A DNA stretch of 64,000 bases from CAYRNR01 sp964425605 (GCA_964425605.1 CAYRNR010000020.1:1-64000); one strand, 5' to 3'. Numbered from the stretch's first letter, positions 1-8,588 are shown. Program-made: numbers and translations. Notes: generated by a model from the sequence alone, not told the origin.

Positions 1-236
1 CCCTTCCCTTCCCCTTCCTCGCTCTCATCCTCGTCGTCGGGGCTGTGGTCATGTGGGTGACGCGCAGCGTCATCCAAGCGGCTCGTGGGCAAGCGCCTCG
101 CTTGTCCAAGTCCCTGTGGGCAGGCCGCAGGGCTGTCCACAGGGACGTCAGACGCGCCATGTCCACAGCCCACTCCCCCCTCCCCTCCCTCACCCCATCC
201 GCCCCCTCCCAACCACCTCATCGATACCCAGCCTGA
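1..236 (+). CDS. possible 3' end of a small membrane protein (partial)
   Basis: An open frame enters from the left edge and stops at 236. Its first part encodes a hydrophobic stretch of about 18 residues (reading ...FPFLALILVVGAVVMW) followed by Arg-containing sequence, as in the last membrane segment of a protein. The tail after about residue 45 is Pro/Ser/Arg-rich and not convincing as protein, and the frame overlaps the convergent transposase gene by 47 bases. No family is recognised. It may be only a chance frame in a pyrimidine-rich stretch. Confidence 0.25.
   Translation, partial: LPFPFLALILVVGAVVMWVTRSVIQAARGQAPRLSKSLWAGRRAVHRDVRRAMSTAHSPLPSLTPSAPSQPPHRYPA
110..146. repeat. 10-bp perfect inverted repeat (hairpin)
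   Basis: GTCCCTGTGG at 110-119 pairs perfectly with CCACAGGGAC at 137-146 across a 17-base loop that can itself pair in part. It lies 44 bases beyond the 3' end of the RAYT transposase gene. There is no T-run on either strand, so it is a poor intrinsic terminator. It could be a single REP-like hairpin, which RAYT enzymes process, but no second copy was found in the window. Confidence 0.45.
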
Positions 237-972
237 GCCCCACAGCTCGCACCACTCTCTCATCGACCCCACGATGCCCGAGCTGCCGCACCGCTTCCCG
301 AGTCACCTCGAGGGCTCTCCCGACGTCCTCCCTCCGGTAGCCCGCATCACGAGCCATGGACACCACCGCCGCCCTTGCCACGGTCTCCCGCTTCGTCCGC
401 CCCCGGAGGTCCGGAGCCCCACACGTCGCAAACGCCGCCGCATCCAGCAACGCCCTGATCCCCACGCCTCGCACCTGACCATCATCCATCGGAGCGACGC
501 CGCGTGACTCCCATCCCACCGCAGCCCACGCATCCTGTACTCGAAACCGTGGAAGGACCTCCTGGACTCGCAGCTCCAATCCATCGATCACCCTCGCCCC
601 CACCAGGTCCGAGAAACAACTCCCGCTCCACAGCGCCGGATGCACCCTCAGGCCATGCTTCGCCGGCTGCTCGATGCAGTACGACACCAGCCTTTTCAGA
701 TGAGCCCGCGACTCGACGGGCTTGATGAACGACGGCTCGAACGCGAGACCCGCGACGGGCCGCAATCCCAGCAGGATCGCCCTCGACAGCCGCCCCGCTC
801 GTTCCCGCGAGCAGACCACCACCACATGGACATGGTCGTCCACGATCCCGAACGCGACCAGGTACGGACCCGCATGACGGACGAGGACGAGGACAGCCGA
901 CCGCCGCGCGCTCTCCGTGGAGAACAGCGGGTGCCGACCATCCGAGGAGAACCTCAGATGCCAGATGTGCAT
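190..972 (-). CDS. REP-associated tyrosine transposase (RAYT, Y1/HUH family)
   Basis: 260 aa. A single-domain HUH endonuclease of the IS200/Y1 type that cuts and rejoins hairpin-ended single-stranded DNA. The HUH motif is visible as DDHVHVVVV near residues 46-54. The catalytic Tyr lies in LVSYCIEQPAKHGL near residue 97, the usual Y1 spacing for chromosomal RAYTs. The C-terminal part (about 190-235) carries a helix-turn-helix-like segment (REDVGRALEVTREAVRQL), as in many longer RAYTs. The start is supported by an AGAGAGGAAC leader directly upstream and a -35/-10 pair at 1000-1027. RAYTs are usually single-copy domesticated enzymes linked to dispersed REP hairpins; a repeated intergenic element occurs elsewhere in this window (see 47791). 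The family call is firm; the substrate is inferred. Confidence 0.85.
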   Translation of the reverse strand: MHIWHLRFSSDGRHPLFSTESARRSAVLVLVRHAGPYLVAFGIVDDHVHVVVVCSRERAGRLSRAILLGLRPVAGLAFEPSFIKPVESRAHLKRLVSYCIEQPAKHGLRVHPALWSGSCFSDLVGARVIDGLELRVQEVLPRFRVQDAWAAVGWESRGVAPMDDGQVRGVGIRALLDAAAFATCGAPDLRGRTKRETVARAAVVSMARDAGYRREDVGRALEVTREAVRQLGHRGVDERVVRAVGLRLGIDEVVGRGRMG

Positions 973-1332
973 GTTCCTCTCTTCTCAGGGGGGAGGCCCA
1001 ACCTAGTCACCCGCGGAGAAGGGGCAACTCTCGGCGACGGTTGACCTCGACCGAGCCAGGCGGTACATCGTCAGCCACCTCACAGAAGGTTGCATGACTA
1101 CTGCTGTTGATGTCCGTTAGGACGCTCGAGATTCGCTGACCTCGCCGGCCGTCCCCTGCGGGGGATTGCCGCCGGCGTGTCCGTCGGCGCTACATCTCGA
1201 ACGTCTCCCCGTCAGTCACCTGGAACGACGAACAGACGACGCTGTCGCGGCGCGCCGAAGGGGCGCGGCGCGACCGAGGATGAGGACATGACACAATCGA
1301 AGGAGAGGCGACCCGGGAAGAAGGAGGCCGTC
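973..1332. other. 360-bp intergenic region between divergent RAYT and rsgA
   Basis: No convincing gene was seen on either strand. It holds the RAYT promoter (1000-1027) and a plus-strand promoter candidate, TTGACC at 1041-1046 with TACATC at 1064-1069 (17-base spacer). Several GC-rich self-complementary stretches follow (about 1150-1185 and 1245-1275). If the plus-strand promoter drives rsgA the leader is about 260 nt, long enough for a structured 5' region, but no riboswitch was recognised. Confidence 0.4.
1000..1027 (-). promoter_or_regulatory. promoter of the RAYT gene
   Basis: On the minus strand TTGCCC (1027-1022) and TAGGTT (1005-1000) are separated by 16 bases, placing a start of transcription about 20 bases before the RAYT start codon. 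The call rests on sequence match only. Confidence 0.45.
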
Positions 1333-2412
1333 ATGACTGCGGTCGATCCGACCCTGGCCGCGTGGGGATACGACGAACGCTGGGCCGCGCAGGCGGCGCG
1401 AGCGGATGCTGCGGGCGAACCCGGCCGTGTGGTCGCGGTGGATCGCGGCATGCTCACGGTGCGTCTGGCCGATGGTCCTGCGCGGGCCATCGTCCGGCGG
1501 CGCGCCGATGCTGGCGAGGAGGAGCCACGCCCCACCGTCGGCGACTGGTGTGTGGTCGGGGCCGGGGTGGACGACGGCCCGGCGGTGATCCACGCCGTGC
1601 TCGGCCGACGAACCTGGCTCCAGCGGAAGTCGCCGGGCCGCGAGACCACCGCACAGATCCTGGCGGCCAACGTCGACACGGTGGCGCTGGTGTGCGGGCT
1701 GGATCGGGATCAGGGAATCCGGTCCATCGAGCGCCTGCTGGCTCTGGTGCTCGACGGGGGCGCCATGCCGTTGATCGTGCTGAACAAGGCCGACCTCTGC
1801 GAGCGAATCGACGCAGCCTTGCAGCGGGCGCGTCGGGCCGCGCCGGGGTTCGAGGCCGTGGCCGTCAGCGCGGCCAGCGGTGCTGGACTCGAACAGCTGC
1901 GGCCGTGGTTGGTCCCGGGATCGACCGTGGCCCTCCTCGGACCGTCGGGAGTGGGCAAGTCGACGCTGATCAACGCCCTGAGCGGAACGCCGGTCGCCGC
2001 GACCTCGGCGGTCCGCGACGGTGATCGCAAGGGCCGGCACACCACGGTGAGGCGTCAGCTGTACCGCCTCGACGGCGGCGCGCTGCTCGTGGACACACCG
2101 GGGTTGCGCGAGCTCGGCACCTGGATCGACGGCGAAGGACTGCGCAAGGCGTTCGCTGACATCGAGGAGCTCGCGGGCTCGTGCCGGTTCCGCGACTGCA
2201 GCCACGACGACGAACCCGGCTGCGCGGTGCGTCAGGCGATGCTCGACGGAGACCTCGAACCCCGCAGGCTCCGGCGGTACCTCGATCTGGCGCGGGAGAC
2301 CGAGCAGCTGAGGAACCGCCGCAGCGCCCGTCAGCGCCACAACAGCAAGCGCCGCTTCAAGCAAATATCGCGCGACGTCCGGCGGCTGTATCGCGGACGC
2401 GACAAGCCCTGA
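1333..2412 (+). CDS. rsgA: ribosome small-subunit-dependent GTPase RsgA
   Basis: 359 aa, normal for the family. A circularly permuted GTPase that acts late in 30S ribosomal subunit maturation. An N-terminal OB-fold (about residues 10-110) is followed by GTPase motifs in permuted order: G4 as VLNKADLC, G5 as VSAASG, then the P-loop GPSGVGKSTLIN, the switch GDRKGRHTT and G3 as DTPGLREL. The C-terminal zinc-binding motif has Cys/His/Cys ligands in SCRFRDCSHDDEPGC, and the tail is basic. The start at 1333 was chosen because AAGGAGG (1321-1327) sits five bases before the ATG. An upstream in-frame ATG at 1288 would add 15 residues and has no comparable ribosome-binding site. Confidence 0.95.
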   Translation: MTAVDPTLAAWGYDERWAAQAARADAAGEPGRVVAVDRGMLTVRLADGPARAIVRRRADAGEEEPRPTVGDWCVVGAGVDDGPAVIHAVLGRRTWLQRKSPGRETTAQILAANVDTVALVCGLDRDQGIRSIERLLALVLDGGAMPLIVLNKADLCERIDAALQRARRAAPGFEAVAVSAASGAGLEQLRPWLVPGSTVALLGPSGVGKSTLINALSGTPVAATSAVRDGDRKGRHTTVRRQLYRLDGGALLVDTPGLRELGTWIDGEGLRKAFADIEELAGSCRFRDCSHDDEPGCAVRQAMLDGDLEPRRLRRYLDLARETEQLRNRRSARQRHNSKRRFKQISRDVRRLYRGRDKP

Positions 2413-2426
2413 GGGGGCTCCGGCAG

Positions 2427-4046
2427 CTAGCTAGCCCTGTACCTCACCGCCAATCGCCCCACGTCGTACCCCAGGAACGCCACGGCGAGGGCCGCGAAGT
2501 AGATGAGCAGGCCGACGTTGTACAGGTGGTAGCGGTGCATCTCGGACGTGCCGTTGGTCAGGTAGTAGATCAGCAGCAGCCCCATGAACCCCAGGGACGC
2601 CACGAGGTGACCGACCTTCCAGCGGTCGGTGGGCGCCAGGGCGAACACGAGTAACCAGACGCTGTGGTAGTAGCGCGACAGCACCATGATCACGAGCACG
2701 ACCCCGAGCGCGAGCAGCATCCCCTCCTCGTCCTTCCTGCCGAGCAGGGCCAGGCCGAACAGGGCCAGCAGCACCGCCTGCATGGTGCGGTACTTGCCGT
2801 GGTTGTGGTCGAGGATCATCGGCCGCATCTTCTTGGGGATATTCCAGCCGAACCGCTCGAAGTCGTGGGCGTAGAGGAACTCCAGGCCGATGCGCTGGCG
2901 GCCGGTGGGGTGGATGGAGGCGTGCTTGGAGATCTTCTCCTTCCAGTCCATCCAGGCGCTGGGCCCGTGCTTGGTGGCGCTGCTGAGCCCGACGACGAGC
3001 CCGCACGACAGCACCAGGGCGACCACGAAGGCCACGTGCTTGCGCTCCGGGCGATGGCGCGACACCAGCGCCCGCGCCAGGCAGATCCCGGGCCCCAGGG
3101 CGAGCAAGCCGGGGTAGCCGCGCATCATCGCCGGGTAGGCGAGCACGGCGCCCGCGGCCGCGAACTTCTGTTTGCGGTACAACGCCGCGGCGAGGATGGT
3201 CCAGAACATCCAGTCGTAGTGGAAGTAGCCGCCCACCAGCAGCGTCGCGTTGCCGAAGTACAGGTGCAACCACAGGGCGGACACCGCGGCGGTGCGCAGC
3301 CCGAAGCCCCACCACAGCGCGGCGATGGTCAGGGCGATGAGTAGAAGATCCACGCCGCACAGGGCCGACAGGGTTGTCTCGTCCTGGATGTCCACGGCGT
3401 TGAGCAGCGGCATGTGGAGGATCAGCCACGCGGGCGACGGGTGGAAACCCAGGTCGTTCAGCGGCCCCTGCCACCGCTTGGAGCTGCGGTGCTTGCCCAG
3501 GGCCGCGAGGTCCCCCTGGAACTCCGCCCACCGTTCGTCCGTGAAGCGCTCGCGCACGCCTGCCTTGCGCGCCTTGGAGATGGCCTTGGTGACCCGGATG
3601 TGCTCGTAGGTGTGCAGGTCGCGCACCGTGCGCACCTTCTTGAACCGATGAGCCCCCTCGGAGTCGGCCAGCACGGCGGCGTTGTAGAAGTCGTGGTAGC
3701 CGATCTCGCCGAAGTACTTGGTGCCGAGCACGTAGTGGAACGCGTTCCAGGCGTTGATGCGGCCCTTCTTGACCAGCGCCTTGGAGTGGCCGCCGAGCTC
3801 CGCGGCCATGGTGATCACCGCCAGGATCACCAGCACGGCGGTGACGGTCTTGCCGAAGGTCGCCCACCTGCGCACGTCGGCGAACCAGCCCAGCGCCATC
3901 AGCGCCAGGGTGCCGAACACGGCCCAGATCCGGAATGCATCGTGGTCACTGGGCTTGCCCACCAGCCACACGCCCAGCGCCGCCAGCGCCACGGTCACCG
4001 CGGCGATCGTGAGGGTCACAGGCTGGAACTTGCGCTGCTCGGTCAT
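2427..4046 (-). CDS. polytopic membrane protein, possibly GT-C glycosyltransferase-like
   Basis: 539 aa with about ten hydrophobic segments and a large extracytoplasmic region (about 80-215) between the early and later segments. This topology, with acidic residues after an early segment and alternating Trp/Tyr-rich loops, resembles GT-C-type polyprenyl-phosphate-sugar transferases, but no diagnostic motif was identified, so that is only a possibility. Its ATG overlaps the stop of the upstream zinc-ribbon gene by four bases (ATGA at 4043-4046), so the two are translationally coupled and probably act together in the inner membrane. Confidence 0.75.
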   Translation of the reverse strand: MTEQRKFQPVTLTIAAVTVALAALGVWLVGKPSDHDAFRIWAVFGTLALMALGWFADVRRWATFGKTVTAVLVILAVITMAAELGGHSKALVKKGRINAWNAFHYVLGTKYFGEIGYHDFYNAAVLADSEGAHRFKKVRTVRDLHTYEHIRVTKAISKARKAGVRERFTDERWAEFQGDLAALGKHRSSKRWQGPLNDLGFHPSPAWLILHMPLLNAVDIQDETTLSALCGVDLLLIALTIAALWWGFGLRTAAVSALWLHLYFGNATLLVGGYFHYDWMFWTILAAALYRKQKFAAAGAVLAYPAMMRGYPGLLALGPGICLARALVSRHRPERKHVAFVVALVLSCGLVVGLSSATKHGPSAWMDWKEKISKHASIHPTGRQRIGLEFLYAHDFERFGWNIPKKMRPMILDHNHGKYRTMQAVLLALFGLALLGRKDEEGMLLALGVVLVIMVLSRYYHSVWLLVFALAPTDRWKVGHLVASLGFMGLLLIYYLTNGTSEMHRYHLYNVGLLIYFAALAVAFLGYDVGRLAVRYRAS

Positions 4047-4888
4047 GCTCCCACCAACGCCGCGAACACCGCCCCCCCGATGGCGATCAGCAACGGTAGC
4101 AGGAACGCCAGGACCGCGGCCACCGCCGGCAGCACGAACAGCAACAGCACCGCCACCACCACCGCAGCGATGAGGGCCTTGTTCACGCCCGGGCCCTTAC
4201 GGAACGGCGTGTTCCACTCGAGCATCTTGCCGTCGTGCAGGTCGAACACCGCCCGATAGCGCTCGTCGTCGGACAGGTTGCGCCACTTCGGCCGCTCGGC
4301 CTCCGGGATCGAGCAGGTGATGTCGAACACCGCGAGGGGGAGATCCACCAGGCAGAAGTCGCCCTGCCACAGCAGGTAGAGGTCGTCCTGGGAGCTGAGG
4401 GCGCGGCTGATCTCCAGCCGCACGCGGTCCTCGAAGTTCTCGGTCTGGAGCTGCAGCTCGGCGGGGATGGCCTCGGCCAACTCCTCGAACTCGTCGGCGT
4501 CCACGGCGTGGAGGATCGGCACGGGCGAGTCGTCCTGCAGCGGGATGCCCAGGAAGCCCTCCTTGAAGTTCACCCACCACTCGCTGTGCATGTAGATGAC
4601 GTTGCTCTGCCGCTCCATCCGCACCGGCCGCACGAGGTAAGGCACCGCGACCTCGCGCCCCTCCACCTGCCCCGAGAGCTTCATCTTCTGCAGCTGGGCG
4701 TCCACCTTGGCCCGGGCGTCCACCAGCGTGGCGGCGGTCCGCTTGCGGTAGTGGCGGAACGTCCGCATCCGCCCCCGGGAGAGCAGGGCCGTGGCGCCGC
4801 AATAGGTGCAGCGGATCAGCGCGCTGGACGCCGCAACCGGGGCGAGCTGGCCCCCACACTGGGGGCACACGAGGGTCTGCGCTACCAT
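4043..4888 (-). CDS. zinc-ribbon protein with C-terminal membrane anchor, unknown function
   Basis: 281 aa. Two CxxC knuckles near the N-terminus (CPQCGG at residues 8-13 and CTYCGA at 28-33) form a zinc ribbon. A soluble acidic middle domain follows, and the last 45 residues are a nearly continuous hydrophobic stretch with Gly/Ala/Val, enough for one or two membrane helices. It is therefore likely an inner-membrane protein with the ribbon facing the cytoplasm. It starts 26 bases from the divergent glucokinase gene and overlaps the downstream membrane-protein gene by four bases. A GGAG ribosome-binding site precedes the ATG. Confidence 0.75.
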   Translation of the reverse strand: MVAQTLVCPQCGGQLAPVAASSALIRCTYCGATALLSRGRMRTFRHYRKRTAATLVDARAKVDAQLQKMKLSGQVEGREVAVPYLVRPVRMERQSNVIYMHSEWWVNFKEGFLGIPLQDDSPVPILHAVDADEFEELAEAIPAELQLQTENFEDRVRLEISRALSSQDDLYLLWQGDFCLVDLPLAVFDITCSIPEAERPKWRNLSDDERYRAVFDLHDGKMLEWNTPFRKGPGVNKALIAAVVVAVLLLFVLPAVAAVLAFLLPLLIAIGGAVFAALVGA

Positions 4889-4914
4889 GGCTACTCCAGC
4901 CGGAAGGATAGATC

Positions 4915-5943
4915 ATGCGCGTACTGGCGGGCGACATCGGCGGCACCAAGACCAACATCGGCCTGTACGACCCGACGCGATCGGATCCCGATGGGAGGGA
5001 CGCTCCGGCCCGCCTCGTCCTGTCCACCTACGACTCGCGCCGCCACGACGGCCTCGAGGAGATCCTCGACGACTTCCTGTCCGGCACCCGCGACCAGCAC
5101 GGCGGTGAGATCGCGGCGGCGTCCTTCGGAATCGCCGGTCCCGTGAAGGAGGGGCGGGTCAAGACGCTGAACATCCCCTGGATCGTCGAGGCGGCCGTGC
5201 TGACTTCCCTCTTCGGCATCCCCCGGATCTCCCTGCACAACGATCTGGAGGCCATGGGCATGGGGATCCCCGCGCTCCGCGGCGAGGACCTGGTCACCGT
5301 GCAGCGCGGAGCGCCGCCAAAGGAGCTCGCGGGCGGGGCGCTGCTGGCCGCGGGGACCGGGATGGGGATGGCGCTGCTGGTCCCCGTGGACGGTCGCTGG
5401 CAGGTCCAGCCCACCGAGGGGGGGCACGTGGAGCTGGCGCCGCGCAGCCCGGACGAGGCCGACCTGATGGACTACCTGTTCGCGCTGTTCCCCGATCACG
5501 TCTCGGTGGAGCGTGCCGTGTCCGGTCCCGGGCTGGTCCACCTCTACCACTTCGTCAAGGACACGGACCGCGCGACCCCCGATCCCGAGGTGGCCGAGGC
5601 GGTGGACGACCAGGGGGATCGGGCCGGGAGCCTGATCGGCAGCGCCGCCATCGACGGGCGCTGCCCGGCCTGCGACGCGGCCCTGGCCCTGTTCGTCAGC
5701 CTGTACGGATCAGCCGCGGGCAACCTCGCGTTGACGACCCTGGCGTACTCCGGAGTCTTCCTCGGCGGCGGCATCGCGCCCAAGATCCTGCCGAGGCTCC
5801 TCGACGGCACCTTCCTCGAGGCGTTCCACGCCAAGGGCCGCTACCGCGCCATGATGAAGACCCTGCCGGTCAGCGTGATCCTCGATCCGGACACCGGCCT
5901 GCACGGCGCGGCACGCGAGGCGCGGCGCCTCGCCGTCGGCTGA
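4915..5943 (+). CDS. glk: glucokinase (bacterial Glk type)
   Basis: 342 aa. Phosphorylates glucose with ATP at the entry to glycolysis, in the cytoplasm. The ASKHA fold is recognisable: the phosphate-1 loop DIGGTKTNIG at residues 7-16, the sugar-binding segment with SLHNDLEAMGMG near residues 104-115, the AAGTGMGMAL loop near 144, and the C-terminal GLHGAAREA adenosine segment. It lacks the CxCGxxGC zinc motif of ROK kinases, so it is the Glk rather than the ROK type. The ATG follows GGAAGGAT. Its 3' end overlaps the convergent protease gene by 74 bases. Confidence 0.9.
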   Translation: MRVLAGDIGGTKTNIGLYDPTRSDPDGRDAPARLVLSTYDSRRHDGLEEILDDFLSGTRDQHGGEIAAASFGIAGPVKEGRVKTLNIPWIVEAAVLTSLFGIPRISLHNDLEAMGMGIPALRGEDLVTVQRGAPPKELAGGALLAAGTGMGMALLVPVDGRWQVQPTEGGHVELAPRSPDEADLMDYLFALFPDHVSVERAVSGPGLVHLYHFVKDTDRATPDPEVAEAVDDQGDRAGSLIGSAAIDGRCPACDAALALFVSLYGSAAGNLALTTLAYSGVFLGGGIAPKILPRLLDGTFLEAFHAKGRYRAMMKTLPVSVILDPDTGLHGAAREARRLAVG

Positions 5944-6943
5944 TCCACACCGCCACCAGCGCCGCCCAACCCACGACGCCAGCCGGCTCCGGGCGCGCCG
6001 CCGCGCTGCATCGACAGCCGGCGTCCGCCGGATCGGGCAAGCCCGGTACCTCACAGTCGGTCCGATACCCGTCGTCGCAGGCCCGGCGGAGCTCCTCGTC
6101 CATCCAGCCCCAGAACGCATCGGCGCGCACGCTGACCCCGCCGCCCTCGCAGGACGTGTCGTCCTCGGTGAACGCGCGCGAGGTCACGCCGATCAGCCGC
6201 CGGCCCTCGGAGGTGTCCACGTCCAGGTCGGCGAACACCGGCCCCCCCGAGTCCCCGAAGCACGCCCTGGGGCTGTCCGGACCGCCGACGAGCAGCTCGT
6301 GGTCACCGACCCGCTCGAGCACGGTGGTCGCCGCGGCCTTCTCGGCCATCCCCTCTTCCCCGTCGATCACGTAGTACCCGTACCCCGCGATCTCGACGTC
6401 CATGCCCTCGGCGAGCTGTTCGCCCTCCGGCGCGTCCGGGACGTAGGCGAAGTCCCGCTCCTCCACGGCCTCGTCCAGGAACAGCAGGCCCAGATCGTTG
6501 CGGTTGTCGAGGTAGCCGTCGAAGAAGGCGTCGGGAGCGAAGTCGGGGTGCTGCAGCCAGCGATCCCCGCAGATCGAGTCGGCCGGGGCGACACCGTCCC
6601 CTTCGAGCATTCCGGTGAAGTCCGTGCCGAACCCGATGCAGCGGATGCCCTGGTCCTCGACGGGCTGCCCGTCCACGTCGAGCAGATCGGCGAGGCAGTG
6701 GGCAGCGGTCAACACGACGTCCGGGGCGACGAGGGCCGCGCTGCACAGGGGGAACACGGTGTCGTCCTCGAACAGGGCGAACAGGAAGCCGACCTCCGGG
6801 TGGTCCTCGCTCTCGACGAGCTCGCCGTCGATGATTCCCCGCTCGGCGACGCTCAGGATCGGCTCGGTGGCGCACGACACCAGCGCCACGATGGCCAGCA
6901 CCGGGAACCAGCCCGATCTCGGGGGTCTCGCGCTCGTCACCAC
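5870..6943 (-). CDS. secreted trypsin-like serine protease with C-terminal Cys-x-Cys/TM/Arg tail
   Basis: 357 aa from the GTG at 6943, which follows GGGGAGG by seven bases; a second GTG at 6940 is almost as good. An N-terminal signal ends in ALVSC (lipobox-like). The trypsin fold shows LTAAHC (His), NDLGLLFLD (Asp) and GDSGGP (Ser), so the catalytic triad is intact. Near the end AGCRCS is followed by a hydrophobic segment and SRRR, the layout of MYXO-CTERM anchors, with a further Arg-rich extension of about 20 residues. The product is probably surface-held or released outside the cell. It is divergent from the amidohydrolase gene, with 27 bases between the starts. Confidence 0.85.
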   Translation of the reverse strand: MVTSARPPRSGWFPVLAIVALVSCATEPILSVAERGIIDGELVESEDHPEVGFLFALFEDDTVFPLCSAALVAPDVVLTAAHCLADLLDVDGQPVEDQGIRCIGFGTDFTGMLEGDGVAPADSICGDRWLQHPDFAPDAFFDGYLDNRNDLGLLFLDEAVEERDFAYVPDAPEGEQLAEGMDVEIAGYGYYVIDGEEGMAEKAAATTVLERVGDHELLVGGPDSPRACFGDSGGPVFADLDVDTSEGRRLIGVTSRAFTEDDTSCEGGGVSVRADAFWGWMDEELRRACDDGYRTDCEVPGLPDPADAGCRCSAAARPEPAGVVGWAALVAVWISRRRGAAPRVPRRAGRCPDRGSR

Positions 6944-6970
6944 CGGACAGCCTCCCCTTCCGACGCTACC

Positions 6971-7765
6971 ATGTCGTTCATGCCCATCGGTCCCCACTGG
7001 GAGATCTTTGCTGGCGACGGCCCCATCGTCGCCACGGCCCTGCACGCGGGCCACGAGGTGCGCCCCGAGGTCCTGGCCCACATGGCCGTGGACGAACCCA
7101 CCCGGCTCCGGGACGAGGACCCCTACACGGATCGCTGGACGTCCGTGGGCGACCACCGCATGGTGGTCCACCGCAGCCGCTTCGAGCTGGACCTCAACCG
7201 TCTCCGCGGCGGGGCGATCTACGACGGACCGGAGACCGCGTGGGGGATCGATGTGTGGCGCACGCCGCTGCCCGAGGCCGAACGGGAGAGGTCACTGGGC
7301 GCCCACGACGCCTTCTACGCCCAGGTGCGGGGCCTCCTCGAGGACCTGCTACGACGCCACGATCGCCTCTGCGTCCTCGACCTGCACTCGTACTGCCACC
7401 GCCGCGGGGGTCCCGGCGCGGCGCCCGCCGATCCTGCGGACACCCCCGAGATCAACGTCTGCACCGTCCCCATCGACCGGGGGCGCTGGGGTTCGCTGCT
7501 CGAGGTCCTCGACCGTGATCTGGCGCGGCCCCTGTCCACCGGACAGGTCTTCGACGTCCGCGAGAACCTGCCGTTCAACGGCACCGGCGGCACCTTCATG
7601 CAGTGGGTCAATGGCGAGTTCGGCGATCGGATCTGCGCCGTGCAGATCGAGGTGAAGAAGTTCTTCATGGACGAGTGGACCGGTGATCTGGACCTCGCGG
7701 CCCACGCGGCGGTGGCAGAGGCGCTGGCCGCGGCGGTCCCCGGCATCCGCAGCTCCCTCCGTTAG
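6971..7765 (+). CDS. N-formylglutamate amidohydrolase family protein
   Basis: 264 aa. The family hydrolyses N-formyl-L-glutamate or related N-acyl amino acids and is zinc-dependent. Family signatures are visible in order: ATALHAGHEV near residue 24, ERSLGAHDAFY near 110, LDLHSYCHRR near 135, and ENLPFNGTGG followed by QIEVKKFFMDE near 215-235. No hut genes are nearby, so a role in histidine breakdown is not supported; a salvage amidohydrolase is as likely. The start at ATG 6971 leaves 27 bases to the divergent protease gene. An in-frame ATG at 6980 is an alternative. Confidence 0.8.
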   Translation: MSFMPIGPHWEIFAGDGPIVATALHAGHEVRPEVLAHMAVDEPTRLRDEDPYTDRWTSVGDHRMVVHRSRFELDLNRLRGGAIYDGPETAWGIDVWRTPLPEAERERSLGAHDAFYAQVRGLLEDLLRRHDRLCVLDLHSYCHRRGGPGAAPADPADTPEINVCTVPIDRGRWGSLLEVLDRDLARPLSTGQVFDVRENLPFNGTGGTFMQWVNGEFGDRICAVQIEVKKFFMDEWTGDLDLAAHAAVAEALAAAVPGIRSSLR

Positions 7766-7781
7766 TCACGGCGAATTCTCC

Positions 7782-7809
7782 TTGACAAGGCGACGTGAGA
7801 GCCTATTCT
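7782..7809 (+). promoter_or_regulatory. sigma70-type promoter of the DtxR-FeoA/feoB unit
   Basis: TTGACA at 7782-7787 is followed after 16 bases by TATTCT at 7804-7809. This is the best -35/-10 match in the window. Transcription would start around 7816, directly on the operator palindrome at 7816-7831. Confidence 0.75.
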
Positions 7810-7815
7810 CAATAT

Positions 7816-7831
7816 GTTAGAGGTGACTAAC
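7816..7831. promoter_or_regulatory. DtxR-type operator, site 1
   Basis: GTTAG-AGGTGA-CTAAC is an inverted repeat with 5-bp arms. TTAG/CTAA arms are the outer bases of DtxR/IdeR boxes. It lies at the expected transcription start between the promoter and the ATG at 7836, so metal-loaded regulator bound here would block its own transcription. A nearly identical site precedes feoB at 8609. Confidence 0.65.
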
Positions 7832-7835
7832 AATC

Positions 7836-8588
7836 ATGGACGACGCGACTACCAATACGCGACCCTCACTGACCAGCGCACTCGAGGACTACCTCGAGAC
7901 CATCTACGAGCTCGTCTGCAAGCAGTCCTTCGCTCGCGTCCGCGACATCGCCCGCGCGCGGGGGGTCAAGGCCGGATCGGTCTCGCCCGCGCTGAAGCGC
8001 CTGTCCGACCTGGGCCTGGTGGACTACGCCCGCCGTGAGTACGTGACCCTCACCGAGGCCGGAGAGCACGAGGCCAGGCGCGTGTACGCACGCCACCGGC
8101 TGCTGTCGCGGTTCTTCGAGAACGTGCTGCAGATGCCCCACGAGGCGGCCGACCGCGAGGCCTGCGCCATGGAGCACAGCCTCTCGGACGAGGGGATGGA
8201 CCGCCTGGTGCGGTTCTTCGAGTTCCTCGCCGCTTGCCCCAACAGCGAGCCCTCGTTCCTCGACCGCTTCCACGGGTGCTCTCTGATCCACTCGGACGTG
8301 CCCGCCTGCGAGCACGCCTGCGACACCCAGGACGATCGTTCCGAGGGGCAGAAGGGGGCAGCCAGGAGCGTGTACGACCTGGACCCGGGCCAGGGCGGTG
8401 AGGTGACCCAGGTCAACGCCGAGGGCGCCATCCGCCAGCGGCTGCTGGACATGGGCATCCTGCCCCAGGCCCACGTCGAGGTGGAGCGCGTGGCGCCGGC
8501 CGGGGAACCCATATGGATTCGCCTCCACGGCACCCAGCTCGCGCTGCGCCGCCAGGAGGCCGAGGCGGTGCTGGTCGCGGCGGCGTGA
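7836..8588 (+). CDS. DtxR-family metal-dependent repressor fused to a FeoA domain
   Basis: 250 aa. An N-terminal winged helix (about 10-70, with RVRDIARARGVKAGSVSPAL as the recognition region) is followed by the dimerisation/metal domain (about 75-140, with HRLLSRFFENVLQM and EACAMEHSLSD carrying Glu/Cys/His ligand candidates). An unusual Cys-rich linker, CSLIHSDVPACEHAC, comes next, then a C-terminal FeoA/SH3-like domain (about 180-248, GAIRQRLLDMGILPQAHVEV). The organisation is that of DtxR-FeoA fusions that sense Fe(II) or Mn(II) and control feoB. It lies 37 bases before feoB, is probably cotranscribed, and an operator copy sits in front of each gene. Confidence 0.9.
   Translation: MDDATTNTRPSLTSALEDYLETIYELVCKQSFARVRDIARARGVKAGSVSPALKRLSDLGLVDYARREYVTLTEAGEHEARRVYARHRLLSRFFENVLQMPHEAADREACAMEHSLSDEGMDRLVRFFEFLAACPNSEPSFLDRFHGCSLIHSDVPACEHACDTQDDRSEGQKGAARSVYDLDPGQGGEVTQVNAEGAIRQRLLDMGILPQAHVEVERVAPAGEPIWIRLHGTQLALRRQEAEAVLVAAA

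Noticed and set aside
973..1332. Possible tRNA or small RNA gene upstream of rsgA
   Set aside because: No cloverleaf with acceptor and T-arm could be drawn; the GC-rich hairpins are not enough for a call.
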